Positions 1 through 9,039 of a stretch of 64,000 nucleotides of DNA are shown one piece after another. A model generated the notes under the pieces. That model worked only from the letters and a program-made list of their open reading frames with translations, did not search any database and was not told the DNA's origin. The DNA comes from Haladaptatus sp. QDMS2 (GTDB taxonomy: Archaea; Halobacteriota; Halobacteria; Halobacteriales; Halococcaceae), in assembly GCF_029338295.1 (NCBI RefSeq), contig NZ_CP119791.1:1798001-1862000 (forward strand), given 5' to 3'. The translations under genes and the position numbers were made by a program. The stretch's first letter is position 1. Each line of letters opens with the position of its first letter.

Positions 1-1191
1 CTCCAGCAGTTTCGACGGGTTCTCCTCCCAGAGGTCGCCAATAGACCCGGCATAGCGCTCCTTTCCGATGCCGAGTTCGACTTCACCCACCGCGTCGAGG
101 CGGTAGGAGTCGAGTTCGGTGAACTGAGTCCGTTTGTAGCCATACAGCAGGTCGAACACGACGCGTCCTTTGATGTTCGGCCCCTGCCAGTCAGAGCGCC
201 AGACCTCGTCTACGCGCGAGAGACGATTGTAGTCGAGGTCGTACGCTGAACCGCGTTCGAGTTCTTCGAGGCGGTCTAAGAGGTACGGCGCGTCGAAGTC
301 CGCGAAGTTCCACCCGGTCAGCACGTCAGGGTCGGTTTCGACCAGATAGTCGAGGAACGCCGCGAGCATCTCGTCTTCTGCCTCGAACCGGCGAATCTCG
401 AACTCGATATCCCCCTCTATCGGGTCGTAGGCAGAGAGGTCGTCCAGTCCCGTCGCACCGTCGGGAGCCTCGTAGAGCCACATGACGTACTCGTCGTCGA
501 ACGAGTCGTGGCTGGTCAGGCAAATAATCGGCTCCTCGCCGTCTTCGGGGAAGCCGTTTCGGTCCTCGACTTCGATGTCGAACGTGTTCACGCGCAGGTT
601 CGCATCGACGTCGACCGCCTCGATTTCCGTGTGCGGGACGTGGATGGCGCCGTCGTTGCCGCGGCGTTCTGGCACCCGAATTCCGCTTGTGATGTCCTTG
701 TCGATGAGCAGGCGGTTCGGGAACAGGATGTCCGCCTCGAAGTGGTCGAAGCGGTCACGAATCTGCCCCACGTCGCGCGGCGTGCGCCCGAAGATTTTGG
801 TCAGTTTCTCTCCCCGAATGCTCTCGTAGCCCTCTTCCCACCCCGTGATGACGTCCATGTCGAGTTTGTCGTCAGAGAGCGAGTCGGTCGGCGCGTAGAA
901 GTACGGCCGAAAACCAGAGACGAGGACGTGTTCGAGTTCGTCGTCCGCCGTGCGTCCGAAGACATGGAGGACGGGGGCTTCTGCGTCGCCACTGCCGACG
1001 AGCGTGTAATCGACCTGCGAGACGGCCAGTTCGATGGTTCCGGTTGCGTCGGGGAATTTCTTGGCCGCCGAGTCGACGACGTCCGCGTGCGTCGCGCCGT
1101 CGCCGGCGACCGCTCGTGCCTCCGCTGCGAGCCGGTCTGTCTCCTCCGCTGGCTCCGTGGCATCGAACTGGTCGAGCCCCATCTGCGTCAT
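1..1191 (-). CDS. polB: DNA polymerase family B, N-terminal part (cut by window edge)
   Basis: This is the replicative/repair DNA polymerase of family B; the first 397 residues are visible and the polymerase domain lies beyond the left edge. The proofreading exonuclease is recognisable: Exo I (TFDIEVED) near residue 204 and Exo II (NFADFDAPYL) near residue 297, followed by the family sequence ERYAGSIGDLWEENP just before the edge. The start at 1191 has a TATA-like box 23-30 bases upstream, which fits a leaderless transcript; a second in-frame ATG at 1182 is possible. Whether the gene carries inteins, common in archaeal polB, cannot be judged because the polymerase motifs are outside the window. 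Confidence 0.95.
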   Translation of the reverse strand, partial: MTQMGLDQFDATEPAEETDRLAAEARAVAGDGATHADVVDSAAKKFPDATGTIELAVSQVDYTLVGSGDAEAPVLHVFGRTADDELEHVLVSGFRPYFYAPTDSLSDDKLDMDVITGWEEGYESIRGEKLTKIFGRTPRDVGQIRDRFDHFEADILFPNRLLIDKDITSGIRVPERRGNDGAIHVPHTEIEAVDVDANLRVNTFDIEVEDRNGFPEDGEEPIICLTSHDSFDDEYVMWLYEAPDGATGLDDLSAYDPIEGDIEFEIRRFEAEDEMLAAFLDYLVETDPDVLTGWNFADFDAPYLLDRLEELERGSAYDLDYNRLSRVDEVWRSDWQGPNIKGRVVFDLLYGYKRTQFTELDSYRLDAVGEVELGIGKERYAGSIGDLWEENPSKLLE

Positions 1192-1213
1192 TGTAGGAAG
1201 AACTCGTCCAGCC

Positions 1214-1221
1214 GATAAAAA
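1214..1221 (-). promoter_or_regulatory. TATA-like box of polB
   Basis: The reverse strand reads TTTTTATC, 23-30 bases upstream of the polB ATG at 1191. This is the usual spacing for leaderless haloarchaeal transcripts. Confidence 0.55.
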
Positions 1222-1261
1222 CACCCGCGGTCCAGCGTCTACACTTGCAACATCCACAAAA

Positions 1262-1298
1262 GATTTAATGTGATAACACATATCATACTTCGAGGTGA
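1262..1298 (+). promoter_or_regulatory. Promoter, palindrome and ribosome binding site before 1308
   Basis: TTTAAT at 1264-1269 could be the TATA box. It is followed at once by a palindrome ATGTG-ATAA-CACAT (1268-1281), with a nested GATA/TATC pair, and by a Shine-Dalgarno-like GAGGTGA (1292-1298), 9 bases before the ATG at 1308. The dyad sits where a repressor could occlude the start of transcription. The operator role is inference. Confidence 0.45.
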
Positions 1299-1307
1299 AA
1301 TGGCCTA

Positions 1308-1493
1308 ATGTCAAACCACGCAAGTTCGCGTCGGCAGCCAGATAGCGCTGACAGACCAGAGCCAGCCGTCCCGGCAGGAGTCGAGACCACAGAGGTCTAC
1401 GAGACAGAGGACGGAATTGTGCTCTATGACGCGGAGAACCCGCTTGCGTGGGTACAGGCCACGCACGCTGTTCGACTGAGTGACGTGGCATAA
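1308..1493 (+). CDS. Small haloarchaeal protein, DUF7331-like
   Basis: This is a 61-residue acidic protein with an unstructured Arg/Pro-rich start and a conserved-looking C-terminal half around ETTEVYETEDGIVLYD and ENPLAWVQ. It resembles a family of uncharacterised small haloarchaeal proteins (DUF7331 from memory). There is no signal peptide or membrane segment. It is transcribed away from polB and precedes a small membrane protein gene on the same strand. Its function is unknown. Confidence 0.75.
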   Translation: MSNHASSRRQPDSADRPEPAVPAGVETTEVYETEDGIVLYDAENPLAWVQATHAVRLSDVA

Positions 1494-1557
1494 GGGGAGT
1501 ATCGTGACGTGGCGACACGTCGGAGAATACTTTTTTGCGGACGACGTAGGACGAAGC

Positions 1558-1872
1558 GTGTTCGACCTAGAGGAAGAGGACTCAGACGCGTGGCCGGACG
1601 AGCCAACGGAGTTCGACCCCGAGAAGGACATCGGCCCGAAGATTCCCCAGGTCCAGATGCCAAAGACGGACATGTCGGACGTCCCAGACGACGTGTTCCG
1701 TACTTTCTGGTCGCTCGTCCTCACGTTCAATATCGCGTTGTTCGCCCTGAGCCTCGGCGCGATGCTGATGTACTTCCGTGGCCAGTTCCAGACCGGCGGA
1801 GCCGTGTTCGCACTCGGGGTCGTCTCACTGGTCTACGGCGTCGCAAAGTACCGCGCCTTCCAGAACCGATAA
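1558..1872 (+). CDS. Small membrane protein, DUF7322-like
   Basis: This 104-residue protein has an acidic N-terminal half (EEEDSDAWPDEP) and two hydrophobic segments near residues 56-77 and 80-97, ending in a short basic tail. I chose the GTG at 1558 because an AT-rich TATA-like stretch (1525-1537) lies about 25 bases upstream. The longer reading from 1480 adds 26 residues that overlap the preceding gene. It resembles uncharacterised haloarchaeal membrane proteins; no function can be assigned. Confidence 0.7.
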   Translation: MFDLEEEDSDAWPDEPTEFDPEKDIGPKIPQVQMPKTDMSDVPDDVFRTFWSLVLTFNIALFALSLGAMLMYFRGQFQTGGAVFALGVVSLVYGVAKYRAFQNR

Positions 1873-1897
1873 CCGGCCTGCCTCCCTTCCTCTACCC

Positions 1898-2320
1898 ATG
1901 CGGACGGTCACCGACGACACCGGACGACACCTCCTGCTCATCGCCGAGTCGAGCGACGCAAGTCGCGTTCGAGACCCGGAGACCGGCGAGGAGTTCTACG
2001 TCGAAAACGACCGACTGTCGCACGTCGACGGCGAATCGACCTTCGAAACCGTCGCCAGAAGCGTCGACGAACCCGTCCGAAAACTGCTCTCTGCGGTCCA
2101 CACTGAGTGGGCGCTCGGCTTGCTCATCCACCTCGACGAGAACGGCCCCGTGTCCGCCCGCGAACTAATGGAAACCGACGACAAGTGCGAGAGCACGCTG
2201 TATGGAACCATCAGCGAGTTTCGCGCCGCCGGCCTCGTCGTCGAGGCGGACGTGTTCGGCGAGCGCGGCTATCGAACGACCGAGCGGGCGAGCGCGGCGC
2301 TACACCAACTCCGCGGGTAA
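1898..2320 (+). CDS. Winged-helix regulator-like haloarchaeal protein
   Basis: This is a 140-residue soluble protein. Residues 1-50 look like a short beta-rich sensor ([13 protein letters not shown]). Residues 65-140 look like a winged helix, with [20 protein letters not shown] followed by a helix and a GYRTTERA wing. It probably binds DNA or acts as a regulator; the target is unknown. The start ATG is 26 bases after the previous gene. The 3' end overlaps the end of rad50 on the opposite strand by 21 bases. Confidence 0.75.
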   Translation: MRTVTDDTGRHLLLIAESSDASRVRDPETGEEFYVENDRLSHVDGESTFETVARSVDEPVRKLLSAVHTEWALGLLIHLDENGPVSARELMETDDKCESTLYGTISEFRAAGLVVEADVFGERGYRTTERASAALHQLRG

Positions 2321-4969
2321 CTCCCGCGCCTCGCGTTCTGCACTCGACCGGTTGCTCGTCGCGTCTTTTTCCACCACGACGAGGTCGTCGGCCGCGCCGA
2401 CGAGTTCCTCGTCGTGAGAGACGACCACGATTTGCTCCACCCCGAGCGTGCGCATCGAGTCGATGAGTTCGATGAGTTGCGTGACGTGCCCGTCGTCTAA
2501 GAACACCGTTGGCTCGTCGAGGATGAGCGGCGGCATCGGGGCAGCCCCGTCGATGCCTTCGGAGAGCAGGCGGTAGATGGCACAGCGCAGGCTCAAGTTG
2601 AAGATGGCGCGCTCGCCGCCGGACAACTGGTCGGGAGCCAGTGCCTCGCCGTCCTTCTGGAACACCGTGAGTTCGTAGTCGCCGTCGAGTTCGATGCGCG
2701 AATACGAGTCGTTCTGGTAGACGAGGTCGAACACCTCGTTCAACATTCGCTCCAGGGTCTCGACGTTGCGCTGGCGGAGTTCGCTGCGCAAGTCGCCGTA
2801 CATGTGCTGGAGGTCTTCTGCCTCCTCGTAGAGTGAGTCGAGATGGGAGACGACAGACGCGACGCGGTCACGTCGTTCGCGGAGGTTTTCGAGGTCTTCG
2901 ATGGCGTTTTCGAGCGCCCCGATGGTTCCCTTGAGCGAATCGCGTTTGTCCGTGAGGTGGTCGAGTTTGTCCTCGTTCTCACTCAGGTAGGTCTCTGCGT
3001 GCTCTTTGCGGTTTTTCGCCGCCTCGATAGCCGACTCGTCGAATTCGGATTCGAGTTCCTGCTTTCGCGCGGTCAGGTCGGCGAGGCGCTCGCGGCGCTC
3101 CTCGTTCATCTCGGCGAGATGGGACCGTCGGTCGCGCTTCTGGGTCATCTGGACCTCGTTTTCCGTGATGTCAGAGAGAAGCGTTTGCATCTCGGTGAGC
3201 CGGGATTTCCGCTCGCGTAGGGCCGTCCGTTGCTGATTCAACGTGGCGATCGCCTGGCGCGCCACCGTCGCTTTTTCGGTCGCTTCACTCGCGGCCTCAC
3301 GCTTCGATTCGGCTCGTTCTTCGAGCGTATCGGCTTCGTCGCGGAGGGTTGCCACCGTCTCGCGGCGCTCTTCGAGCGTCATCTCGCGCTCTGCGACGAG
3401 CTGTGTGACGTTCTCCTTCTGTCGTTCTAAGTCGGCGACTGTCCGCTCTGCGTCGCGGAGCGATTCTGCCGTCTCGATGCGAGCTTCGAGGGCGGATTTC
3501 TCCTCCTCGAGTTCCGCGAGTTCGGCGTCCAGCGACGCGAGTTCCTCACGGTCGTCGTCCAGCGAACCGACGTGCGGGGAGTCCTCGACGGGCTGGCCAC
3601 ACTCCGGGCACTTACCTTCGTCGAGCAAGCGTTCTGCGTCCTCGATGCTGGCCTGCAGACTCTCGCGGCGGGCGCGAAGATTCGTCTCCCGGTCCGCCAA
3701 TTCCTCGCGCTCGGCTTCGAGCGATTCGCGGAGGGTCGCCGCCTCGCCGAATTCAACTGGTGCGTCGTCGAATGCAGCCCGCGTGTCCGCGATTTCGTCG
3801 TCGATGTCGCCAACTTTCTCGCGGCGCTCTGTCAGCGTCTCCTCGTCTTCGGCGATGGCTGCCTCCGTTTCGGCGGCCTCCTCGCGCTTCTGTGTCGCCT
3901 GTGCGTCGAGTTCCTCAGCCCGCTCTTCGAGCGATTCCGCGTCGCTCGTGTGCGACTGGGCTTCGACGCTCCGCTCCCGGATCTGTTCGTGCAATTCGTC
4001 GTCTTCGTCCTCCACCGCAGCGAGTGCCTCCTCGACCGCCTCGGGGGTCGCTTCGTCGAGAGCGCTCGCTTCGACCTGCGATTCGAGGTCGGCGCGAAGT
4101 TCCTCGGTGGCTTCCCGGAGATTTCGAAGGCGTTCTTTGAGCGCGTCACGTTCGCTCTCGTCGGTGCGGATACTCTCGCGCACGTCCGAGATTTCCTCGG
4201 TCAGGTCGCCGAGTTGTTCGCGTTTCTCTTCGTACGCGTCGAGCGTCTCCTGGGCGTCGTCTCTCGTGTCTCGGGCCTTCTCCAGATTCCCCTCTAAACG
4301 CGAGAGCTTTTCCTCACAGTCTGCGAGTTGCGTCTCCGCCTCGTTGAGTTGATCGTGGAGGTTCTGCGCTTCTTTCTCCGCAATCTGGTCGTCGAGCTGG
4401 GTGAGACTCCCGTGTTGGTCGTCGAGCACGCTCCGCACGCCGAGGCGGGCGTCGCTCGCCCGTTCGCGATACTCCTCTAACTTCCCGAGCTGGAGGAGGT
4501 CGTCGATCATCGACTGGCGCTCGCGGGGGGTCGCGTTGATGAGTTTGTTCACCTCGCCCTGCCGGACGTACGCGCAGTTCACGAACGCCTCGTCGTCCAT
4601 CCGAAGCAGGGACCGAATCTGTGTCTCCACGTCGGTCACGCCGTCGATGGTCCCCTCCGGCGTTTCGAGGATGCACGACACGGTTTGTGCTCGGTCGCCG
4701 CGCACCTTGATGCGGCGCTCGATACGGTACTCCGCGCCCGCGTGGGCGAACCAGAGTTCGACCGACGCCTCCTCCGCACCGATGGTCACGAACTCGTCTA
4801 AACTGCGGTCGAACCCGCCGGGGCCGTAGAGGGCGAAAAAGCACGCTTCGAGCAGCGTGGACTTGCCGCTCCCGTTTACCCCGTGGATGACCGTCACCCC
4901 GTGGTCGAGAGACAGGTTGGCGTCGTCGTAGCACTTGAAGTTCTCCAGGCGAATCTGCTCGAATTTCAT
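2300..4969 (-). CDS. rad50: DNA double-strand break repair ATPase Rad50
   Basis: Rad50 (889 residues) is the SMC-like ATPase of the Mre11-Rad50 complex that tethers and processes DNA ends. Visible features are Walker [10 protein letters not shown] (30-38), long coiled coils rich in Glu/Arg/Leu (about 180-440 and 470-740), a zinc hook CPECGQP near 453, the ABC signature LSGGERA near 780 and Walker B/D-loop [12 protein letters not shown] near 815. The length is normal for archaeal Rad50. Its ATG overlaps the mre11 stop by 4 bases, so the two are probably translated together. Confidence 0.97.
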   Translation of the reverse strand: MKFEQIRLENFKCYDDANLSLDHGVTVIHGVNGSGKSTLLEACFFALYGPGGFDRSLDEFVTIGAEEASVELWFAHAGAEYRIERRIKVRGDRAQTVSCILETPEGTIDGVTDVETQIRSLLRMDDEAFVNCAYVRQGEVNKLINATPRERQSMIDDLLQLGKLEEYRERASDARLGVRSVLDDQHGSLTQLDDQIAEKEAQNLHDQLNEAETQLADCEEKLSRLEGNLEKARDTRDDAQETLDAYEEKREQLGDLTEEISDVRESIRTDESERDALKERLRNLREATEELRADLESQVEASALDEATPEAVEEALAAVEDEDDELHEQIRERSVEAQSHTSDAESLEERAEELDAQATQKREEAAETEAAIAEDEETLTERREKVGDIDDEIADTRAAFDDAPVEFGEAATLRESLEAEREELADRETNLRARRESLQASIEDAERLLDEGKCPECGQPVEDSPHVGSLDDDREELASLDAELAELEEEKSALEARIETAESLRDAERTVADLERQKENVTQLVAEREMTLEERRETVATLRDEADTLEERAESKREAASEATEKATVARQAIATLNQQRTALRERKSRLTEMQTLLSDITENEVQMTQKRDRRSHLAEMNEERRERLADLTARKQELESEFDESAIEAAKNRKEHAETYLSENEDKLDHLTDKRDSLKGTIGALENAIEDLENLRERRDRVASVVSHLDSLYEEAEDLQHMYGDLRSELRQRNVETLERMLNEVFDLVYQNDSYSRIELDGDYELTVFQKDGEALAPDQLSGGERAIFNLSLRCAIYRLLSEGIDGAAPMPPLILDEPTVFLDDGHVTQLIELIDSMRTLGVEQIVVVSHDEELVGAADDLVVVEKDATSNRSSAEREARELPAELV

Positions 4970-6462
4970 AGGTACTCCTCCATCGACCGCTGGGTCTGCC
5001 CACCGCTTGACGACTCACTTGTGGCGTCCGCCGATTCGTCGGCGGGTTCGGCAGCGTCTTCAGCTGCGTCCTCCTTCTCTCCGTCTTCAGCTTCGTCAGC
5101 CGTTGTGGCTTCGTCTCTCACTGGCTCTCCCTCGGGGTCGGTTTCCGAGGCTATCTCTGTTGCTGTGTCGTCGTCCGTACCAGCCACCGCATCTGCGGAT
5201 TCCGTGTCGGCTTCGTCTGCCGCATCGGCCGTTTCGGGTGCGGATTCAGGTGACTCCGTGGTCGCTTTCTGCGTTGTGGATTCAACGGTTTTCTCGGTGT
5301 CAGTCTCTGTGTCCGCTGCCTCCGTCTCGGCGTGCTCCGGGCGAGGTGCGGCGGTGAACACCGAGATGTCGTCTCCGTCGAGCAGTTCCCGGACGCGCGT
5401 TTCGACTTCGTCGCGGACGTTCGAGTCTGCGACTTTGCTGGCGCGAACCACCTCGTCGATTTCGATGGCGGCTCCGCTCAAGCCGAGTTCACGAACCCGT
5501 TCGCGGACGGCCTCGTCTGGGTCGGCAAAGGAGACGCTCACCTCGGTCTCAGGCGTTTCGTATTCGCGTTTGTCGGTGACGCGGGCGACGAGTGCCCCCC
5601 GTTCGGTGGCGAACTCCTCGACCGCTGCCTGCGAAAACGGTTCGCCGTCGCCCGTGATGGTGACGAGCGCGACGGCGTCGTCGAGGTCGTACTCGCGGAC
5701 GCGCGCTCGCATCTCATCGAGTCCCTCACCGTCACCGAGCTCAATGTCGATGAAGTGGAACTGGCGGGTGGGTAGTCCCCGGCGGGTGATGTCCACACCG
5801 TTTTCGAACGTGACGATGTTGTAGCCGCGTTCGTCGCGCTCGCTCGCGCTCGCGCGCTCGGTGGACCCACAGTAGGTGACCCACGTTTCACCGACCTGTT
5901 TTTTCGCGGGCTTGTGGTTGTCGCCGAGCAACATCGCGTCGAACTCGATGGAGGCCGTTTCGAGGAGCCCTTCCGTGTCCCAGTCGCCGAAGTCGAACGG
6001 CGTGAACAGGCCGTGGGTGACGAGCGCGGCGTGGTCGGCGTCGTGCGGTGCGAACTCGTAGTCTAACTGGTCGCGCCGGGAGGGCGGCACGAAGTCCAAT
6101 CCGTAAAAAGCGGTGTTGCCGAGGACGTAGGGGTCGCTCCCGAGGCGCGTGGCGAGGCCGAGATTCTCGTAGAGGTCGAGCCACTGGCCGTTGCGCTTGC
6201 CCTCGTGGTTGCCGACGATTGCGAGAAACGGAATGTCGGCGTCGTCGAGCGTGCGAAGGACAGAGAGCGTCCCGAGAAGGTCCTGAAGGTCCGGTCTGCG
6301 GTCGTGAAAGAGGTCACCAGCGTGGATGACCGCGTCGACGTCCGCCGCCACGGCGTCGTCTACGACCTGTCGAAAGGCAGCGAGGAAATCCTCTCGGCGT
6401 TCGGCAGTGTGGTACTGCTGATAGCCGATGTGGGTGTCCCCCGTATGAATCGCCCGAGTCAT
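4966..6462 (-). CDS. mre11: DNA repair exonuclease Mre11
   Basis: Mre11 (498 residues) is the manganese-dependent nuclease partner of Rad50. The phosphoesterase motifs are intact: GDTH (8-11), HAGDLFHD (47-54), GNHE (84-87), THGL near 150 and GDNHKP near 185. From about residue 372 the protein becomes a low-complexity acidic Ala/Asp/Glu/Thr/Ser tail of roughly 120 residues ending in RSMEEYL. I chose the ATG at 6462, where the motif-containing domain begins at once. A longer reading from 6600 would overlap the upstream gene and adds no recognisable sequence. The gene lies 8 bases after the upstream gene. Confidence 0.95.
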   Translation of the reverse strand: MTRAIHTGDTHIGYQQYHTAERREDFLAAFRQVVDDAVAADVDAVIHAGDLFHDRRPDLQDLLGTLSVLRTLDDADIPFLAIVGNHEGKRNGQWLDLYENLGLATRLGSDPYVLGNTAFYGLDFVPPSRRDQLDYEFAPHDADHAALVTHGLFTPFDFGDWDTEGLLETASIEFDAMLLGDNHKPAKKQVGETWVTYCGSTERASASERDERGYNIVTFENGVDITRRGLPTRQFHFIDIELGDGEGLDEMRARVREYDLDDAVALVTITGDGEPFSQAAVEEFATERGALVARVTDKREYETPETEVSVSFADPDEAVRERVRELGLSGAAIEIDEVVRASKVADSNVRDEVETRVRELLDGDDISVFTAAPRPEHAETEAADTETDTEKTVESTTQKATTESPESAPETADAADEADTESADAVAGTDDDTATEIASETDPEGEPVRDEATTADEAEDGEKEDAAEDAAEPADESADATSESSSGGQTQRSMEEYL

Positions 6463-6469
6463 GTCCAGA

Positions 6470-6883
6470 TTATTTTGCGTCTCGACGTAAAGGGATTCCG
6501 CGACCGGAGCGAAAGTGATTGGCGACGCGACGAAAGTCACGAACGGTTTCGATTGCGCGTCGGCCCGCTCCCGCGAGGTCGTCGTCGCCAGTGGCCGCAC
6601 ACCGTTCGACCGCGGCTTGGAACTGGTTGAGCGGAACCGCGGCGAAGAACTCGGCGGCGGCCTCCACGTCGTCGACGGCCGCGACGCCGCGGCGCACTAG
6701 GGCGTCGTCGGGTTCCGAAATTATGTCGTCAGGTTCCGGAGGTATGTCGTCCAGTTTCGAGCGGGCGGCGTCCGATTCCGAAGCTGTGGCGTCGGCTGTA
6801 GGGGAGGCACCAACAGTCGGGGCGAACGCGAGGCGGCGAAGCGCACGTTTCACCGCGTCGGGGTCGGGAACGTCGTCTGACAC
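6470..6883 (-). CDS. Uncharacterised acidic protein, first gene of the mre11-rad50 unit
   Basis: This 137-residue protein starts at a GTG. The N-terminal half is acidic with three short repeats of the form EPDDIISEPDD. The C-terminal half is helical (FFAAVPLNQFQAAVERC). I do not recognise a family. It has its own TATA-like box at 6905-6914 and ends 8 bases before mre11, so it is likely co-transcribed with mre11 and rad50 and may act with them. That link is inference from position only. Confidence 0.75.
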   Translation of the reverse strand: MSDDVPDPDAVKRALRRLAFAPTVGASPTADATASESDAARSKLDDIPPEPDDIISEPDDALVRRGVAAVDDVEAAAEFFAAVPLNQFQAAVERCAATGDDDLAGAGRRAIETVRDFRRVANHFRSGRGIPLRRDAK

Positions 6884-6904
6884 GCCCCGCGATTGTCCCG
6901 GCTT

Positions 6905-6914
6905 CGTATATGAA
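6905..6914 (-). promoter_or_regulatory. TATA-like box of the mre11-rad50 unit
   Basis: The reverse strand reads TTCATATACG, 22-31 bases upstream of the GTG start at 6883. It lies immediately after the stop codon of the upstream regulator gene, so the repair unit appears to have its own promoter. Confidence 0.55.
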
Positions 6915-6915
6915 G

Positions 6916-7179
6916 TTATTCGAGGTCGAGGGTGTAGAGGCGCTTTCTCGCGTCGGTGAAGGAGAATCGCGACGAAACCGCACCCGCGTCTTCGAGTCGG
7001 TTGAGCGCGTACCGGACGGTGCGCGGGGGCAACAGCGTCTCTTCGACAAGTTGTCCCTGCGTGAGCGTCTCGTTGTAGTCAAGCATCTTGGCAACGAGCT
7101 TTGCACTTGGTGGTAAGTCACGGACTGCGGCCCATCTGTCGTCCTCGGCGTCGGTTACGACTGGCTCCTGAGTACTCAT
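6916..7179 (-). CDS. Small winged-helix transcription regulator (MarR/TrmB-like)
   Basis: This is an 87-residue DNA-binding protein. Residues 24-80 form a helix-turn-helix (AKLVAKMLDYNETLTQGQL, PRTVRYALNRLEDAGAV) followed by a wing ending in RLYTLDLE. The length suggests a stand-alone winged helix without a ligand domain. I chose the ATG at 7179 because an AT-rich TATA box lies 24-33 bases upstream; an upstream ATG at 7242 would run through that promoter. It is divergent from pan. Its target is unknown. Confidence 0.85.
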   Translation of the reverse strand: MSTQEPVVTDAEDDRWAAVRDLPPSAKLVAKMLDYNETLTQGQLVEETLLPPRTVRYALNRLEDAGAVSSRFSFTDARKRLYTLDLE

Positions 7180-7202
7180 TATCACAGTTCTACGAATACT
7201 CC

Positions 7203-7212
7203 GTATTAATAT
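7203..7212 (-). promoter_or_regulatory. TATA box of the winged-helix regulator
   Basis: An AT-only core TATTAATA lies 24-33 bases upstream of the regulator's ATG at 7179. The surrounding 7195-7245 stretch is strongly AT-rich compared with the rest of the window. Confidence 0.5.
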
Positions 7213-7312
7213 TTCCGGATGTAAAATATTACTAATAATCATACTGGCTCGGATGCCGGACTTTCAGGCTCGCCGTCATATGTGTCATTATTTGAGAGGG
7301 TTTACCCGAAGC

Positions 7313-7322
7313 CTCTTATGAA
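7313..7322 (+). promoter_or_regulatory. TATA-like box of pan
   Basis: CTCTTATGAA, with core CTTATG at 7315-7320, lies 24-29 bases upstream of the pan ATG at 7344. The spacing fits a leaderless transcript. Confidence 0.5.
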
Positions 7323-7343
7323 CTAGCGACCTATGCCGGTGTA

Positions 7344-8555
7344 ATGACTGATACTGTTGACGACGTGGACTTACCCTACGACGAGGACGCGTCACAGCAG
7401 GAGAAAATCGAAGCTTTGCGCCAGCGCTTGCAGATCGTCGAATCGCAGAACGAGGAGATGCGCGACAAGCTTCTCGACGCGAACGCAGAGAACAACAAGT
7501 ACCAGCAGAAGTTAGAGCGACTGACTCACGAGAACAAGAAACTGAAACAGTCCCCGCTGTTCATCGCGACGATTCAGGAAATCACTGAGAAGGGCGTCGT
7601 CATCAAACAGCACGGAAACAATCAGGAGGCGCTCACCGAGGTCACGGACGAGATGCTCGAACAGATCGAACCGGGCGCTCGCGTCGCGGTCAACAACTCC
7701 CTTTCTATCGTAAAGACCCTCGACGACGAGACTGACGTCCGCGCCCGCGTGATGCAAGTCGAGCACAAACCAGACGTCACCTACGAGGACATTGGTGGTC
7801 TGGACGAGCAACTGAACGAAGTGCGCGAAACCGTCGAGATGCCACTCGAGAACCCAGAAATGTTCGAGAAGGTCGGCATCGAGCCGCCGTCCGGCGTCCT
7901 GCTCTACGGCCCGCCGGGGACCGGCAAGACGCTGCTCGCGAAGGCCGTCGCGAACCAGACCAACGCGACGTTCATCAAGATGGCCGGGTCCGAACTCGTC
8001 CACAAGTTCATCGGCGAGGGCGCGAAACTCGTCCGCGACCTGTTCCAGGTCGCCCGCGACCACGAACCCGCCGTCATCTTCATCGACGAAATCGACGCCA
8101 TCGCGAGCAAGCGCACCGACTCGAAGACCTCCGGCGACGCTGAGGTTCAGCGGACCATGATGCAGTTGCTCTCTGAGATGGACGGCTTCGAAGAGCGCGG
8201 TGAGATTCGCATCATCGCGGCGACTAACCGCTTCGACATGCTGGATCGAGCAATTCTGCGCCCGGGCCGGTTCGACCGCCTCATCGAAGTACCAAAGCCC
8301 GGACAGGAAGGTCGCGAGAAGATCTTCGAGATTCACACGCGCAAGATGAACGTAGACGACGACGTTGACTTCTCGAAACTCGCAGAGGAGACGGGTGAAG
8401 CCTCCGGTGCCGACATCCGTGCCATCTGTACGGAAGCCGGGATGTTCGCCATCCGCGACGGCCGCACCAACGTCACGATGAAGGACTTCGACAGCGCGTG
8501 GGCGAAGATTCAGGCCGAAGAAGAGGACGACGACGTCTCGAAGACCTTCGCCTGA
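7344..8555 (+). CDS. pan: Proteasome-activating nucleotidase PAN
   Basis: PAN (403 residues) is the hexameric AAA+ ATPase that unfolds substrates and feeds them into the 20S proteasome. Visible in order are an N-terminal coiled coil (about 15-70), an OB domain (70-140), the AAA+ domain with Walker A GPPGTGKT (189-196), Walker B FIDEIDAIA near 247 and the second-region-of-homology sequence ATNRFDMLDRAILRPGRFDR, then a helical lid. The last residues are SKTFA. The usual C-terminal motif that docks PAN to the proteasome is hydrophobic-Tyr-any; here the penultimate position is Phe. Confidence 0.96.
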   Translation: MTDTVDDVDLPYDEDASQQEKIEALRQRLQIVESQNEEMRDKLLDANAENNKYQQKLERLTHENKKLKQSPLFIATIQEITEKGVVIKQHGNNQEALTEVTDEMLEQIEPGARVAVNNSLSIVKTLDDETDVRARVMQVEHKPDVTYEDIGGLDEQLNEVRETVEMPLENPEMFEKVGIEPPSGVLLYGPPGTGKTLLAKAVANQTNATFIKMAGSELVHKFIGEGAKLVRDLFQVARDHEPAVIFIDEIDAIASKRTDSKTSGDAEVQRTMMQLLSEMDGFEERGEIRIIAATNRFDMLDRAILRPGRFDRLIEVPKPGQEGREKIFEIHTRKMNVDDDVDFSKLAEETGEASGADIRAICTEAGMFAIRDGRTNVTMKDFDSAWAKIQAEEEDDDVSKTFA

Positions 8556-8623
8556 GCGACACGGGATTGCTGTTTTCAAAAAGTTTCGACGCGACCCCTA
8601 CGGAGTCGCCACACCCCACCTCG

Positions 8624-8836
8624 TTAGAGGATGAGGGTGATGAGCGCGAGGACGATGAAGATGATCACGAACCATCGCGCGACGTTCATCGTCACCCCAG
8701 CGACACCACGGGCGCCCACCAGCGCCGCGATGATGGCGAGGACGAAGAATACGACTGCCCACTGCAGGAATTGGCCAGAGAACGCCTGGAGCGGCATGAG
8801 CTGTGCAACCGATAGGACTGCTTGCGTTAGTTCCAT
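8624..8836 (-). CDS. Small membrane protein, DUF1328/UPF0391 family
   Basis: This 70-residue protein has two hydrophobic segments (about 20-43 and 50-70). The sequence [19 protein letters not shown] is characteristic of the UPF0391/DUF1328 family of small membrane proteins found in bacteria and archaea. The ATG at 8836 is chosen because upstream sequence in the frame is not family-like. It is convergent with pan. The function is unknown. Confidence 0.85.
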   Translation of the reverse strand: MELTQAVLSVAQLMPLQAFSGQFLQWAVVFFVLAIIAALVGARGVAGVTMNVARWFVIIFIVLALITLIL

Positions 8837-9039
8837 GTAACGATAATTGGGTGTTGAGCAATTCGTTATGCAGTGGGCATCGACGGACGTACTCGAATAA
8901 GATAGCGTTATTCTGAAGCCTTCAGTCGAGTGAGCAGGTCCGCATACACGAACACAGGTCACTGTCAGTGGCAAGAGTGCGTGACTTTCGGTGTGCTTAA
9001 GCTATCTCCCACTCCCTGTACGCTCATTCGTACTGAGCG

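Noticed and set aside
3243-4352. Forward-strand 369-residue open frame, Ser/Arg-rich, opposite rad50
   Set aside because: It is a shadow frame of the Glu/Asp-rich coiled-coil code of rad50; the composition is not protein-like and it has no domain.
4883-5824. Forward-strand 313-residue Ser-rich frame opposite mre11
   Set aside because: It is a shadow of the acidic Mre11 tail; poly-Ser arises from reading GAC/GAG-rich code on the other strand.
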